From Devosia sp. 1566 (GTDB taxonomy: Bacteria; Pseudomonadota; Alphaproteobacteria; Rhizobiales; Devosiaceae), in assembly GCF_004005995.1 (NCBI RefSeq), contig NZ_CP034767.1, positions 558,001-622,000 on the forward strand: 64,000 nt of DNA. The letters run 5' to 3'. The notes beneath the pieces were generated by a model that was not told the origin of the DNA, searched no databases, and was given only the letters and a program-made list of their open reading frames with translations. The translations under genes and the position numbers were made by a program. How positions within the stretch are numbered: the first letter of the stretch is position 1; each line of letters opens with the position of its first letter. Positions 9,421 through 17,747 of this stretch are shown one piece after another.

Positions 9421-9506
9421 GTAGATAGCTGTTGTTTGCCCGCGAGAGAACTCGAATCAGCGCCAATCTTCCGTATACGTGTCTCTACCTAGTAGTTAAT
9501 GACGCG

Positions 9507-9536
9507 TTGACTTGTTGTGACCCAAATGAGCAGGAT
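9507..9536 (+). promoter_or_regulatory. Candidate promoter of the lasso operon
   Basis: TTGACT at 9507-9512 and CAGGAT at 9531-9536 are separated by 18 bases and lie 54 bases before the precursor ATG. The -10 match is weak. Confidence 0.25.
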
Positions 9537-9589
9537 CAGTTGTGTTGCAGCAAGCGCACAAGGTTCAACTGTTCTGGCTGGAGATTGAC

Positions 9590-9730
9590 ATGACGAAACT
9601 CACTTATACTGCGCCGCGGCTGGTCCGCCACGGTTCTATTGAAGCCGTAACCAAGGGTGCATCTACGGGTAGCGCACTGGACGCGACTTTTCCCACAGGC
9701 ACCCCCTTTGGCGACCTTACCTTCTCGTAA
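9590..9730 (+). CDS. Lasso peptide precursor (A)
   Basis: A 46-residue precursor. The ATG at 9590 is chosen because GGAG lies six bases upstream; an in-frame GTG at 9542 lacks support. Residues 6-23 match the lasso leader pattern YxxPxLxxxGxxxxxTxG: Tyr6, Pro9, Leu11, Gly15, Thr21, Gly23. Tyr, Pro and Leu are what the B1 recognition domain grips, and Thr21 is the conserved -2 residue before the cleavage site. Cleavage after Lys22 gives a 24-residue core beginning GASTGSALD, so Gly1 can condense with the side chain of Asp9 (nine-residue ring), leaving a 15-residue tail ending GDLTFS. The C-terminal Ser is a likely phosphorylation site given the kinase gene downstream. A hairpin separates it from B1. 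Confidence 0.9.
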   Translation: MTKLTYTAPRLVRHGSIEAVTKGASTGSALDATFPTGTPFGDLTFS

Positions 9731-9737
9731 ACGCGTA

Positions 9738-9769
9738 TTCGCTGCTGGGTCGTCGCATTCGGCAGCGAA
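9738..9769 (+). promoter_or_regulatory. RNA hairpin between precursor and B1
   Basis: A perfect 8-bp inverted repeat TTCGCTGC / GCAGCGAA with a 16-base loop fills the 63-base gap after the precursor gene. It has no T tract, so it is more likely an attenuating or mRNA-stabilising element that raises precursor over enzymes than a full terminator. Confidence 0.55.
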
Positions 9770-9793
9770 CATTGCCCTTGGCAGGAGCGGGGT

Positions 9794-10096
9794 TTGACCC
9801 AAGAGCTGAACCAGGCCCCCAGCGGCACCCTGACCTTCCGTGCCGTTAACGGCGATGCTGTGCTGACCACGGCACTGGGCGACGGCCTTGCGCTGCTGGA
9901 TCTGAGAGCCAACGAATATTTCACGCTCAACGGCGTGGGAGCGCTGCTGTGGCGCCGGTTGCAGGCGCCGCAAAGCAAGGCTGAACTGATCCAGGCGGTG
10001 CAGGCCGAATACGACGTCGATGCGGCGAGCTGTGCCGGGGATGTCGATCTGATGTTGGATGACCTGATTGCAGCCAAGCTTGTGGATGTTCGCTAG
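9794..10096 (+). CDS. Lasso peptide B1, PqqD-like leader-recognition protein
   Basis: A 100-residue protein with the PqqD / RiPP recognition element fold: AVLTTALGDGLALLDLRANEYFTLNGVGALLWRRL (written in parts in the gene), then two predicted helices. It should bind the Tyr-Pro-Leu leader motif and deliver the precursor to the B2 peptidase. The start is TTG at 9794, six bases after AGGAG. Its end overlaps the start of B2 by 11 bases, as expected of two halves of a split B protein. Confidence 0.88.
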   Translation: MTQELNQAPSGTLTFRAVNGDAVLTTALGDGLALLDLRANEYFTLNGVGALLWRRLQAPQSKAELIQAVQAEYDVDAASCAGDVDLMLDDLIAAKLVDVR

Positions 10097-10529
10097 ATCA
10101 CTGCTGTTCCGATTGAGACGGTTGCGCGCCGCGGACTACCGTCTGCTGGCGGAGGCCATCATCCTGTTGCTCCAGGTTCGCCTTGGTCTCAGCTTTTCCT
10201 CGTTGCAACAGCTGCAGCACAAGTTTCTCGGCCCTGATCGGCAAGAGTCGGCGGCGAGGGCGGATGTGCCACGCATCGCCCGGGTCGTTCGCAACGCGGC
10301 GCGACTTGTTCCCGGAGCCAGTTGCCTGACCCAGGGGCTGGCCTACCAGATCCTGCTGCACCGGCGCGGCGTTCCTTCCGAACTCAAGATCGGCGTCCGG
10401 CACAACGAGCGGGGCGAATTTGCCGCCCATGCCTGGGTAAGCGTCGCCGGGCAGGTGCAGCTCGGGGGTTCGCGGCAACAAGTCGCCGCTTTCGCTCCAA
10501 TCGCACAATTCGGCGCTGGCAGAAAATGA
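10086..10529 (+). CDS. Lasso peptide B2, leader peptidase
   Basis: A transglutaminase-like cysteine protease of 147 residues that removes the leader. Cys80 in GASCLTQGLA and His115 in AAHAWV are the catalytic pair; no clear third acidic residue is visible where McjB has Asp. The N-terminal half (residues 15-48) is hydrophobic and helical, as usual for B2. The ATG at 10086 is preferred to a TTG at 10068. The stop overlaps the next ATG by four bases (ATGA), so translation with the cyclase is coupled. Confidence 0.87.
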   Translation: MFARSLLFRLRRLRAADYRLLAEAIILLLQVRLGLSFSSLQQLQHKFLGPDRQESAARADVPRIARVVRNAARLVPGASCLTQGLAYQILLHRRGVPSELKIGVRHNERGEFAAHAWVSVAGQVQLGGSRQQVAAFAPIAQFGAGRK

Positions 10530-12394
10530 GCGGCATTGCGGGCCTCCTGCTGGCCAAGCATAGCCGGGTGGCACGTCCCGAGTGGCTGGATCGCCAAAGC
10601 CGAGCCTTGCATATGCGCGGGCCCGACGGGCAGGGGAGTTGGAGCGGGGGCCGGGTTTATCTCAGGCACGCACATCGCCACAGCACGGGCTTTGTTGAAA
10701 GCAACTTGGCGGCGCCCGAGGCGGGGATCGTCGGGCTTGCCGATATCCGGCTCGACAACCGGGCGGAACTTGCCGACCTGCTCGGTGCCGATGAGCGCGG
10801 CGCCAGCGATCTTGCGCTGGTGATCCTGGCTTATCGCCACTGGGGGCCCGATTGCTGCAGCCGCTTGCTCGGGGATTTCGCCTTCGCCCTTTGGGACAAG
10901 GGGTCACAGACCCTGTTCTGTGCGCGAGACCAATGGGGTGTGAAGCCGCTGTTTTACGCGCAAAGTGGCGCCGGGTTTTCCTTCGGTTCCGATCCTGGAG
11001 CCCTGATCTGCGACGACGACGGGGTCAACGAGCATCGCGTCGCCAGCTTCATTGCCGGTTTTGTGGATGATCCCGCCGCCACCGCCTTGAGCCAGGTCCG
11101 GCGCCTGCTGCCCGGCCATTGGCTGCAGCTCAAGGACGGCGAACTGGTGACGCGGCGCTATTGGAGAGCGCAGGCAGCTCCCGACGCAGGTCTTTCACCT
11201 CCTGAAGCCGTCCGCGACCTGTTGCAGCAAGCCGTCCGGGCTCGGCTGCGCGGCGCGCCGGCGATGGGGGCCATGTTGAGCGGCGGCCTCGATTCATCTT
11301 CGGTCGTGGCGACTGCGGCACGCCTGCGCCCGGGCGTGAGCCTGCGCACCCTGTCGTTCGACTATCCCGCCACGCCCGAGCTCAGCGAGCGCCGCTACGT
11401 CGATGCCGTGCTCGCCGCTTATCCGCTCCAGCCGAGTTTTGTTCCCTTCGACGATCTGGCACCCTTGCAGGGGGTTTCCCGACTGGCGCTTCGTGATGCG
11501 GATCTGCTGTTTGCCCCAGGCACGGGCAAGATGCTGCGCTTGTTCAAAACCGCAAAGGAACTGGGCGCCACCGTGCTGCTGGACGGCCATGGTGGCGACG
11601 AGGTGATCTCCCATGGTTATGGCCGGCTGGCGGAACTGGCGCAGGCGGGTCGGTGGGGTGCACTCTATGGTGAGTTGCGTGGCGTTGCGGCGACGTTCAA
11701 CGATAGTCCCAGTCGCGTGTTCCTGCGCTATTTTGCGGCTTATGGGCCGGGGCGCCGGCTGGCGGGGAGGGCGCAGAGGCTTTGGTCGGCATTGCGGCCG
11801 CCCGAGACCGGTGCCGTGGGGCCCACCGCCTTTGTCGCGGCCGACTTGGCGAAGCGCATCTGCCTTGCCGATCGCTATGCCGAGTGGCGGCAGGCGCTGC
11901 GGACCGCCCATGCGGATGAGGACAGCCTGCACCGCTGGAACGTGTCGTCGCCTGCGGTGGGGCAAAGTTTTGAGGCGCTGGATCGCGCCGCCACGCTTGC
12001 CGGGGTGGAACTGCGCTTTCCCTTCTTTGACCGCCGCCTGGTGTGCTACGCGCTGAGCCTGCCACCGAGCGAAATCCTGCGCGATGGGTGGTCGCGCAGC
12101 GTGCTGCGCCGCGCCATGCAGGACATCCTGCCGCCGCAGGTGCAGTGGCGGCGTGACAAGACCGATTTCAGCTCCGAACTGCGGCTTGGCCTCGTCAAGC
12201 ATCATGGAGGGGAGCTCGACGCGTTGGACGGCGACAGCTTCGGGGTTAGCCTGTTCCTGAACATGGACCAAGTGCGGTCGGCTATTGCGCGGCTCCGTGC
12301 CGACCCGCTCCGGCTCGACGCTGGTGAGCTTTTCGGGCTGTGGCGCGCATTGTTCCTGTCGCTTTGGCTGCAGAACCGGGCGGCTACCTCATGA
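10526..12394 (+). CDS. Lasso peptide macrolactam synthetase C (AsnB-like)
   Basis: A 622-residue asparagine-synthetase homologue that adenylates the ring Asp of the core and closes the isopeptide bond. The N-terminal glutaminase-like domain (1-200) begins MSGIAGL: the nucleophilic Cys2 of AsnB is replaced by Ser, so no ammonia is made, as fits a cyclase using the peptide amine. The synthetase domain has the PP-loop LSGGLDSSS near residue 251 and DGHGGDE further on. ATGA overlaps link it to B2 upstream and the kinase downstream. Confidence 0.9.
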   Translation: MSGIAGLLLAKHSRVARPEWLDRQSRALHMRGPDGQGSWSGGRVYLRHAHRHSTGFVESNLAAPEAGIVGLADIRLDNRAELADLLGADERGASDLALVILAYRHWGPDCCSRLLGDFAFALWDKGSQTLFCARDQWGVKPLFYAQSGAGFSFGSDPGALICDDDGVNEHRVASFIAGFVDDPAATALSQVRRLLPGHWLQLKDGELVTRRYWRAQAAPDAGLSPPEAVRDLLQQAVRARLRGAPAMGAMLSGGLDSSSVVATAARLRPGVSLRTLSFDYPATPELSERRYVDAVLAAYPLQPSFVPFDDLAPLQGVSRLALRDADLLFAPGTGKMLRLFKTAKELGATVLLDGHGGDEVISHGYGRLAELAQAGRWGALYGELRGVAATFNDSPSRVFLRYFAAYGPGRRLAGRAQRLWSALRPPETGAVGPTAFVAADLAKRICLADRYAEWRQALRTAHADEDSLHRWNVSSPAVGQSFEALDRAATLAGVELRFPFFDRRLVCYALSLPPSEILRDGWSRSVLRRAMQDILPPQVQWRRDKTDFSSELRLGLVKHHGGELDALDGDSFGVSLFLNMDQVRSAIARLRADPLRLDAGELFGLWRALFLSLWLQNRAATS

Positions 12395-13347
12395 GCGGAT
12401 CTGCTCTCGAGCCGGGCTTTCGCTATCGCCTGTTTGGACTGACGGTGTTGTCCGAGATCGAGATGCCGCAGCTGCCCGCTGCGCCGGTCGGCAGGGTCGA
12501 CCTCACGATCAGCCGGACCGCGATAGATCATCCGCGGCGTCGCGAGCCGGGTGTGGTGGCCGAGTTCGGGCCGGCAATGCAGTACCTGGCTTGGGAAACG
12601 GTCGGTGCGTTTCGCATCCGCAGGGCCGACCTGATCGAGGTCGATCCCAATGCGGGGGTAAGCGATGCCCTGGTGGCATTGCCGCTTTTGGGTTCGGTGA
12701 TGGCAACGCTGCTGCATCGGCGCGGCCTGCTGGTGCTGCATGCCAGCGCCGCCACGCTCGGTGGGCACGGCATTGCCTTGCTGGGCGACAAGGGCGCCGG
12801 CAAGTCGACCACCGCCGCAGCCCTGGTCGCCGCCGGCTATGCGCTGCTTTCCGATGATGTGGTGGCGCTGGCCTTTACCGGCGGCAACCGGATCGAAATC
12901 CTGCCAGCCTACGGCCAACTCAAGCTTTGGGATAAAGCCGTTGCAGGCCTGGCGCCGCTACCCTTGCGCGAGCAGGGCCAGCTGCACCCGGCGATTGCCA
13001 AGTCGCAATATGGCCTTGCGACAGGATTCTCGGCCGAAGCAGCGCCGCTCAGCCGCCTTTATGTGCTCGGGCGCGGTGACACGGCGGGGGTGACAATGGT
13101 GGAGCCCGGCGAAGGGCTCGCGGCGCTGCTGCGCTACGCTTACATGGCGCGCTTTGGCGAAGCAGGGTTTGGCCCCAGCATGGCGGCCTTTTTCGGGCGC
13201 GCTGCTGCCCTCGCCAGCGCTGGCAAGGTGCGCATACTGCAGGTTCCCGAGGGCGTGCAGCGCATCGGGCAAGCAATTGCGGCACTGGAGCATGATCTGG
13301 ATCTTAGACCTGCGGGTGAGCTGCGCGCTAATATTGGCGCGATGTAA
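12391..13347 (+). CDS. HPr-kinase-like lasso peptide kinase (K)
   Basis: A 318-residue HprK-related protein. Walker A GDKGAGKST is at residues 132-140, preceded by the family's LHASAATLGGHG and followed by LLSDDVVAL (about 152-160). The CBS-type N-terminal domain of true HprK is missing and replaced by a shorter unique region. Homologues in lasso clusters (PadeK, ThcoK, PsmK) phosphorylate the C-terminal residue of the precursor; the precursor here ends in Ser. The ATG overlaps the cyclase stop by four bases, so it belongs to the lasso operon. It has no role in PTS control deducible here. Confidence 0.83.
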   Translation: MSGSALEPGFRYRLFGLTVLSEIEMPQLPAAPVGRVDLTISRTAIDHPRRREPGVVAEFGPAMQYLAWETVGAFRIRRADLIEVDPNAGVSDALVALPLLGSVMATLLHRRGLLVLHASAATLGGHGIALLGDKGAGKSTTAAALVAAGYALLSDDVVALAFTGGNRIEILPAYGQLKLWDKAVAGLAPLPLREQGQLHPAIAKSQYGLATGFSAEAAPLSRLYVLGRGDTAGVTMVEPGEGLAALLRYAYMARFGEAGFGPSMAAFFGRAAALASAGKVRILQVPEGVQRIGQAIAALEHDLDLRPAGELRANIGAM

Positions 13348-13445
13348 GTATAAGTCCGGTGCTGTGCTGGGTCGGTGCTTCTGGTAGGCCAGATTGGTGT
13401 TGCAACAATGAGGCGCGCAGCTGTGGCGACAAGGAAATTATTCCG

Positions 13446-14687
13446 GTGACGACCATGCCGCTGAACAGCCGCAGCTTTGCTCGAACGGCGCTGCTTGCCG
13501 TAATTTTGGCGCTGACGAGTTCGGTGCAGGCCAAGGCCGGCGATTATCGGCTTAGTGTCTCGGATCGCATTGCCATCAAGGTGGTGGAGTGGTTGCCCAG
13601 CGCCGGCGAATTCCGGGAATGGACCGCGCTCGCCGGAGAAGCGTCGATCGGCCCCAACGGCTCGGTGCCGGTGCCGTTTCTGGGCGAGGCTGCGGCGGCG
13701 GGAAAGTCGCCGGCCGAACTGGGCGGGGAGATCAGCAAGGGGCTGCAGCAGGTTTTCGGGCTCAATATCGCGCCCGATGTCACCGTCGGGATCATCGCCT
13801 ATGCCCCGGTTTTTGTGACCGGCGATGTGCAGGCGCCAGGGCAGTTTCCCTTCACGCCGGGGCTCAATGTCATCAAGGCGGTAAGCCTCGCAGGCGGCGA
13901 GCGCATTTCTGCCGATGCCTTGCTGCGCGGTGAGCGGGATCTGATCAGCGCTAGTGGCAGCGCGGAAGTGGCCCGCGGCAAGCTGCACCGCCTGCTGGCG
14001 CGGCGCGCGCGCCTCACCGCCGAACTGGATGGGGAAAGCCAGGTGCCGGTCCCGTCCGAACTGAGCGCGGTGGCGGATGGGGCCGCCGTGGTGGCGGTAG
14101 AGCAGGCGATCCTACGCGCCAATGCCAGCCGGGCGCAGGCGCAGGCGGCATCGCTGCGCGAGCTGATCAACCTGCTCAATCGCGAGCTGACAACGCTGGC
14201 GCAAAAGCAGGCGACGGTGGAGCGGCAACTCGAGATTGCCCGCCGTGAGCTGGGCAATATCAAGTCACTGGCCAGCGATGGCCTTGCCGCCAATACGCGG
14301 GTGTCGGCCATTGAGCAGAATGTGGCGGAACTCGAAACCCGGCTGCTCGATATTGGCACCGCCATTCTGCGCGCCCAGCAAAGCATCAGCGATACCGACC
14401 GAAACCTTGCCGCGCTTGACAATGATCGCACGGCCGAGCTCACGGCTGAGCTGCAGCAGGTGGATGGGCAGATCGACGAGCTCAATGTGCAGCTTAATAC
14501 CCAGCAAGCGCTGATCACGGACGCCATAATTTTGGGCGCCGCGCTGCAGGCCGAAGGGGATGAGCTGGTCGCTTATAGCTATTCCATTGTTCGGGCCGGC
14601 AGCGAAACCGCGGGCACCGAGACCAGTGAACTGCAGCCCGGCGACGTGATCCGGGTCACCCGCTCCATCAGGGTTGCGAGCCCATGA
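13446..14687 (+). CDS. Polysaccharide export protein (ExoF/Wza-like)
   Basis: A periplasmic or outer-membrane export protein of about 413 residues. A signal peptide (SFARTALLAVILAL...VQA) precedes a poly-export domain (DYRLSVSDRIAIKVVEW) and an SLBB segment (VFVTGDVQAPGQFPFTPGLNV). A long coiled coil (about residues 170-350) follows, the arrangement of rhizobial ExoF. The GTG at 13446 has AAGGA ten bases upstream; ATG at 13455 is an alternative. It lies 98 bases after the lasso kinase gene, so cotranscription with it is possible. Confidence 0.8.
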   Translation: MTTMPLNSRSFARTALLAVILALTSSVQAKAGDYRLSVSDRIAIKVVEWLPSAGEFREWTALAGEASIGPNGSVPVPFLGEAAAAGKSPAELGGEISKGLQQVFGLNIAPDVTVGIIAYAPVFVTGDVQAPGQFPFTPGLNVIKAVSLAGGERISADALLRGERDLISASGSAEVARGKLHRLLARRARLTAELDGESQVPVPSELSAVADGAAVVAVEQAILRANASRAQAQAASLRELINLLNRELTTLAQKQATVERQLEIARRELGNIKSLASDGLAANTRVSAIEQNVAELETRLLDIGTAILRAQQSISDTDRNLAALDNDRTAELTAELQQVDGQIDELNVQLNTQQALITDAIILGAALQAEGDELVAYSYSIVRAGSETAGTETSELQPGDVIRVTRSIRVASP

Positions 14688-14710
14688 CGCATCAATTCGG
14701 AGGTGGCACC

Positions 14711-15481
14711 ATGCCTGCCCACACGCTGACGGTGATGTTGCTGGCCTCCTGTTTTGCCCTTGGCGGCGTTCACGCCGAGGAGCGCGAGCTGGGCGGGAGC
14801 TTTTTCGATGATTTCGACAGGCTGGACTCGGAGCGCTGGTTCGCCTCCGATGGCTGGAGCAATGGCAATCACCAAAGCTGCGGCTGGTCCAAGAACGAGA
14901 TCGCGGTAACCGGGGGCGTGCTGCAGGTGGGGTTTTCCCGCAATCCGGCCGCCAACCGGCTCTATCGCTGCGGGGAACTGCAAAGCCATGCCCGGTTCAG
15001 CTATGGCACCTATGAAGCCCGGCTCAAGACCCCGCCGGAGGCGCCGGGGCTGAACGCGGCCTTTTTCACCTATGGCGGCCCGCCCATCGGCGAGGTGCAT
15101 GACGAGATCGACTTCGAGATCCTGCTCAAGGACCCCGCGCGGGTGCAGGCCGGTGGCTATGTCGGTGGCAAGGGCGTGGAACTGGCCACCCCGCTGCTGC
15201 CGCAGCCGGCCGACAAGGCGTTTATCGATTATGCCTTTGTGTGGGAGCCAGGGCGGGTGCGCTATTACGTCAACGGCGCGCCGGTGCATGAATTAGGGGA
15301 GCCGGCACCGACCCCCGAGCATCAGCAAAAGCTTTACTTCAGTCTGTGGTCTACCGAAACGCTGAGCGACTGGATGGGCAAGTTCCAGGACCCCGGCGCT
15401 CCCCTGACCATGGAAGTGGACTGGGTTGGCTATACGGCCCCTGGGGAGCGCTGCTTGTTCCCCCAATCGATCACCTGCTGA
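14711..15481 (+). CDS. Secreted GH16 beta-glucanase (ExoK-like)
   Basis: A 256-residue glycoside hydrolase family 16 enzyme. A signal peptide ends near HAEE. The catalytic motif EIDFE is at residues 132-136 (nucleophile Glu132, acid/base Glu136), a variant of EIDIE. Related ExoK-type enzymes trim nascent succinoglycan. The ATG at 14711 is chosen for the strong GGAGGT seven bases upstream; an upstream ATG at 14684 overlapping the ExoF-like stop has no such site. Its end abuts a glycosyltransferase gene. Confidence 0.83.
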   Translation: MPAHTLTVMLLASCFALGGVHAEERELGGSFFDDFDRLDSERWFASDGWSNGNHQSCGWSKNEIAVTGGVLQVGFSRNPAANRLYRCGELQSHARFSYGTYEARLKTPPEAPGLNAAFFTYGGPPIGEVHDEIDFEILLKDPARVQAGGYVGGKGVELATPLLPQPADKAFIDYAFVWEPGRVRYYVNGAPVHELGEPAPTPEHQQKLYFSLWSTETLSDWMGKFQDPGAPLTMEVDWVGYTAPGERCLFPQSITC

Positions 15482-15492
15482 GGTGCTTGCCC

Positions 15493-16500
15493 GTGAGCGA
15501 CAGCACGCCTGAGGCCAATGCGAGCCAGCGGGGCGGGGGCCTGGCCGGCGGCGTCTGCGTGATCATTGCGGCCAAGGATGCTGCCGCAACCATCGGGCGC
15601 GCGGTGCGCTCGGCACTGGCGGAGCCGGAAGTGCGGCGCGTCGTCGTGGTGGATGATGGCTCACGCGATGCCACTGGTGAACTCGCCCGGCGGGAAGGGG
15701 CGGGGACGGATCGGGTTACGGTATTGCGGCTCGAGCAGAACCGGGGGCCGGCTTATGCCCGCAACCTCGCCATCCAGAGCAGCGACGAACCGTTCATTGC
15801 CATTCTGGATGCCGATGACGCCTTTTTGCCCGGCCGCTTCGAGCGCCTGGCGCAGTTCAAAGGGGCGTGGGATCTGCTGGCCGACGACATCGCCTTTGTG
15901 GCCGATCCTGAGGTCGTCCTCCCCGAACGTTCGATAGGCGAGCCGTTCTATCTAGGTCTGGCGGCGTTCGTGGCCGGCAATCTGGCGCGGGCGGGGGTGA
16001 ACCGGGGTGAGTACGGGTTCCTCAAGCCTGTGCTGCGGCGCGAAACGCTGCTGCGCAGCGGCGGCCTCTACAACCCCGCGCTGCGGCTGGGTGAAGATTA
16101 TGACCTTTATGCTCGTTTGCTGGCCCGCGGCGCCCGCTTTGCGGTGGTGCGTTCTTGCGGGTATCGGGCGCTGGTGCGAGCCGATAGCTTGAGTGGGCGC
16201 CATCGCACCGTTGATCTGCAGCAATTGGTTGAGGTGGACGCGGCGCTGCTGCGCGATCCCAACCTGCCGCAAGCGGCCCGCAGCGCCCTGCTCGTGCATC
16301 TGCGCCAAACGCGGGCCAAGTTCGAGCTCCGCCGCTTTCTCGATACCCGGCGGCAGCAGGGCCTTGCGGCAGCCTGCCGCCAACTGGGGTTGAGCGGGCC
16401 CGCCTGGGCGGCGGTGGCCGGTGGCATTGTTCGCGACAAACTTGCGACCGGGCAACCGCCGCGTGAGCCGGTGAGGCAGGGGGTGCGTTACCTGCTGTAA
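15493..16500 (+). CDS. Family 2 glycosyltransferase (ExoO/ExoU-like)
   Basis: A 335-residue GT-A enzyme: VCVIIAAKDAAATIGRAV, the nucleotide-binding VVVDDGSRDAT, the DxD-type LDADDAFLPGRF, and a C-terminal GEDYDLYARLL acceptor region. It shares the FLKPVLRR block with the product of 17748-18725, so the two are paralogues. The GTG at 15493 follows GAGG overlapping the upstream stop. It should add a sugar to the lipid-linked exopolysaccharide unit on the cytoplasmic side. Its last 13 bases overlap the convergent polymerase gene. Confidence 0.8.
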   Translation: MSDSTPEANASQRGGGLAGGVCVIIAAKDAAATIGRAVRSALAEPEVRRVVVVDDGSRDATGELARREGAGTDRVTVLRLEQNRGPAYARNLAIQSSDEPFIAILDADDAFLPGRFERLAQFKGAWDLLADDIAFVADPEVVLPERSIGEPFYLGLAAFVAGNLARAGVNRGEYGFLKPVLRRETLLRSGGLYNPALRLGEDYDLYARLLARGARFAVVRSCGYRALVRADSLSGRHRTVDLQQLVEVDAALLRDPNLPQAARSALLVHLRQTRAKFELRRFLDTRRQQGLAAACRQLGLSGPAWAAVAGGIVRDKLATGQPPREPVRQGVRYLL

Positions 16501-17738
16501 CGCAGAGGGCTGCGGCGGGGAATTTGAGACGCGGCGCGCATGGCGTAAACCAGGGCCAGCAGCACCACCACGGTTTGGAAGCTGAACTGGTAGAACACCT
16601 GCACCTCAACCATGGAGGTGCAAAGGATCATGGTCAGGTAACCGGCAAAGAACGCATTGGCGGCAGAGGGAGCGCGCAGGCTCCAGCGCAGGGTGAGGAT
16701 GAAGGCCGTTGTCAGCAGCACCACCTGGAGGGCGACGCCGACAATGCCGATCTCGACGGCATTGGACAGATAGGTGTTGTGGAAATTGAAGCCACTGCGG
16801 CTGCCGATGCCGAACTGGGCCCACAAGGCTTCGGCAGGCGCAAAGCCATGCAGCCAGAAGGCCCGAAAACCCATGCCGAACCATGGCCGTTGGCTGATGA
16901 AATCGAGCGCAACCGCCCAAAGCTCGGTGCGGCCGGTCAGGGTAACGTCCTTGCCCGAACTCTCGAGCACGAGCTGCATGATCTCGTTCCAGTATGCGGC
17001 GATCAGCAGGGACATGGCGGCAGCGAGCATGAGGAGGGCGGCGGCAAGCACCACCCGGTGCGTCGGAGCGAACCAGCGCATGAGCTGCACAATCATGATC
17101 AAGGCTGCTCCCGGCAAAACCACGATGATGGCCCCGGCCGATTGGGCCAGCACGATCAGCGGCAAAGCGAGCAGCAGCCCGGCAAGCCCGCTCCAGCGTT
17201 CCAGTGCTGAGCCGGCCCGGTCGCCCAGGGTGGCGAGGGACGCCAGGAGGAAGACGGACACCGCAGCGGCAAAGGCATTCTTGCTGCCAAAAATGCCGAC
17301 CCAGGCGCCGATATCGGCGCGCACGCGGCCAAACAACACGCTGGCGATCATGGTGAGGAACATCACGACAAAGATCGCACGCAGGGCAGAGCGCGGCGGC
17401 ACCCGAACGGCAATGGTGATGGCAATGATGACCGTCAACCAAAGCTGGATGGCACCGCGAAAGGAGTCCGGGGGCGCTTCGGACCACAAGGTCGATGCCA
17501 GGCAATAAAGCGGCAGCAGCAGAATAAGCCAGAAGCGCAGGAGGCCCTGGATGTTGTGCCGCAGATTGCTGAGCACCAACACGGCGCCGCAGCCAAGGAA
17601 CAGGAGGATGGCCCGGCTACCCAGCAGCGGATCGAGTTGCAGGGCGCCGAGGCAGATCGCGCTCAACAGGGCGGCGAGATTGAGGCGCATCTGCCAGCCA
17701 AGGCTGAAAGCGCGAGGGGAATGGACTGCGAGCGTCAT
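16488..17738 (-). CDS. Exopolysaccharide polymerase / O-antigen ligase family (ExoQ-like)
   Basis: A 416-residue polytopic membrane protein with about ten to twelve hydrophobic helices. The conserved Wzy/ligase loop is visible: LTGRTELWAVALDFISQRPWFG, then FNFHNTYLSNAVEIG, with the family's Arg and His residues. ExoQ-like proteins polymerise repeat units in the periplasm. It is the last gene of a leftward group (ExoL, ExoM, ExoY, GT2, ExoQ) and overlaps the convergent GT2 gene by 13 bases. Confidence 0.85.
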   Translation of the reverse strand: MTLAVHSPRAFSLGWQMRLNLAALLSAICLGALQLDPLLGSRAILLFLGCGAVLVLSNLRHNIQGLLRFWLILLLPLYCLASTLWSEAPPDSFRGAIQLWLTVIIAITIAVRVPPRSALRAIFVVMFLTMIASVLFGRVRADIGAWVGIFGSKNAFAAAVSVFLLASLATLGDRAGSALERWSGLAGLLLALPLIVLAQSAGAIIVVLPGAALIMIVQLMRWFAPTHRVVLAAALLMLAAAMSLLIAAYWNEIMQLVLESSGKDVTLTGRTELWAVALDFISQRPWFGMGFRAFWLHGFAPAEALWAQFGIGSRSGFNFHNTYLSNAVEIGIVGVALQVVLLTTAFILTLRWSLRAPSAANAFFAGYLTMILCTSMVEVQVFYQFSFQTVVVLLALVYAMRAASQIPRRSPLRYSR

Positions 17739-17747
17739 GGCGACAAC

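Noticed and set aside
11294..12271. 325-codon antisense open frame within the lasso cyclase
   Set aside because: Composition is rich in Arg, Gln, His and Pro, no domain, and the sense frame is fully explained.
12391..13347. HPr kinase of a PTS control circuit
   Set aside because: No HPr, EIIA or MurR-type partner nearby, N-terminal HprK domain absent, and the gene is coupled to the lasso cyclase.
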